Below, one piece after another: positions 6,206 to 6,274 of a stretch of DNA of 6,274 bases. Positions within the stretch are counted from its first letter, which is position 1; each line of letters opens with the position of its first letter. The translations under genes were made by a program, and so were the position numbers. Source of the DNA: Alphaproteobacteria bacterium (lineage in GTDB: Bacteria > Pseudomonadota > Alphaproteobacteria > Sneathiellales > Sneathiellaceae); the NCBI GenBank assembly GCA_006226265.1, contig SBHH01000217.1, positions 1-6,274 of the forward strand, read 5' to 3'. The notes beneath the pieces were generated by a model, which ran no database searches, was not told where the DNA came from, and saw only the letters and a list, made by a program, of their open reading frames with translations.

Positions 6206-6274
6206 TGTGATTATTCCGGCTAATCAGCGAATGTTCTATATTTCCATTTTCTAGAAATCATTTCCGTATTAAAA

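Noticed and set aside
6248..6257. 10-base palindrome tttctagaaa near the right edge
   Set aside because: Short and AT-rich with no neighbouring gene or promoter context in view; easily a chance occurrence.

Overview
The window looks like chromosomal DNA of a free-living alphaproteobacterium. It is moderately GC-rich, has an alphaproteobacterial-style BamB (long N-terminal extension, conserved WPQSGG and PSHAM segments) and a Der GTPase with the NKxE form of the first G4 motif that I associate with that class. I cannot name the genus from the sequence alone.

Right half (about 2690-6205, + strand): a compact housekeeping operon. It holds a membrane-anchored YfgM/TPR-like protein, the outer-membrane lipoprotein BamB and the double-GTPase ribosome-assembly factor Der, separated by gaps of 2 and 14 bases. 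A short hairpin right after the der stop codon may be the terminator. The yfgM-bamB-der order is the same as in gammaproteobacteria, where hisS normally precedes it; hisS is absent here. The first two products act at the cell envelope (periplasmic chaperoning and beta-barrel protein insertion), while Der acts in 50S subunit maturation.

Left part (1-1660, - strand): one long gene runs off the left edge. It encodes a secreted protein with a cleavable signal peptide, a peptidoglycan-binding domain of the PG_binding_1 type, an unrecognised central domain and a C-terminal part with two copies of a cysteine-containing module. No ATG-to-stop ORF is called on its strand because its stop codon lies outside the window; the long + strand ORFs here are shadows of it.

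Middle (1661-2753): about 1.1 kb that is mostly non-coding. It contains a plausible leftward promoter for the peptidoglycan-binding gene, a perfect 12-bp inverted repeat with a 30-base loop, a hairpin-rich stretch preceded by a possible rightward extended -10 promoter, a small - strand gene for a 58-residue protein with two predicted membrane segments, and a hairpin plus T-run (in - strand sense) beside a separate 7-bp dyad between that small gene and the yfgM-bamB-der operon. Apart from the cysteine-module protein, the small membrane protein and the hairpin-rich spacer, the content is ordinary core genome. I see no mobile element, CRISPR array, tRNA or rRNA.
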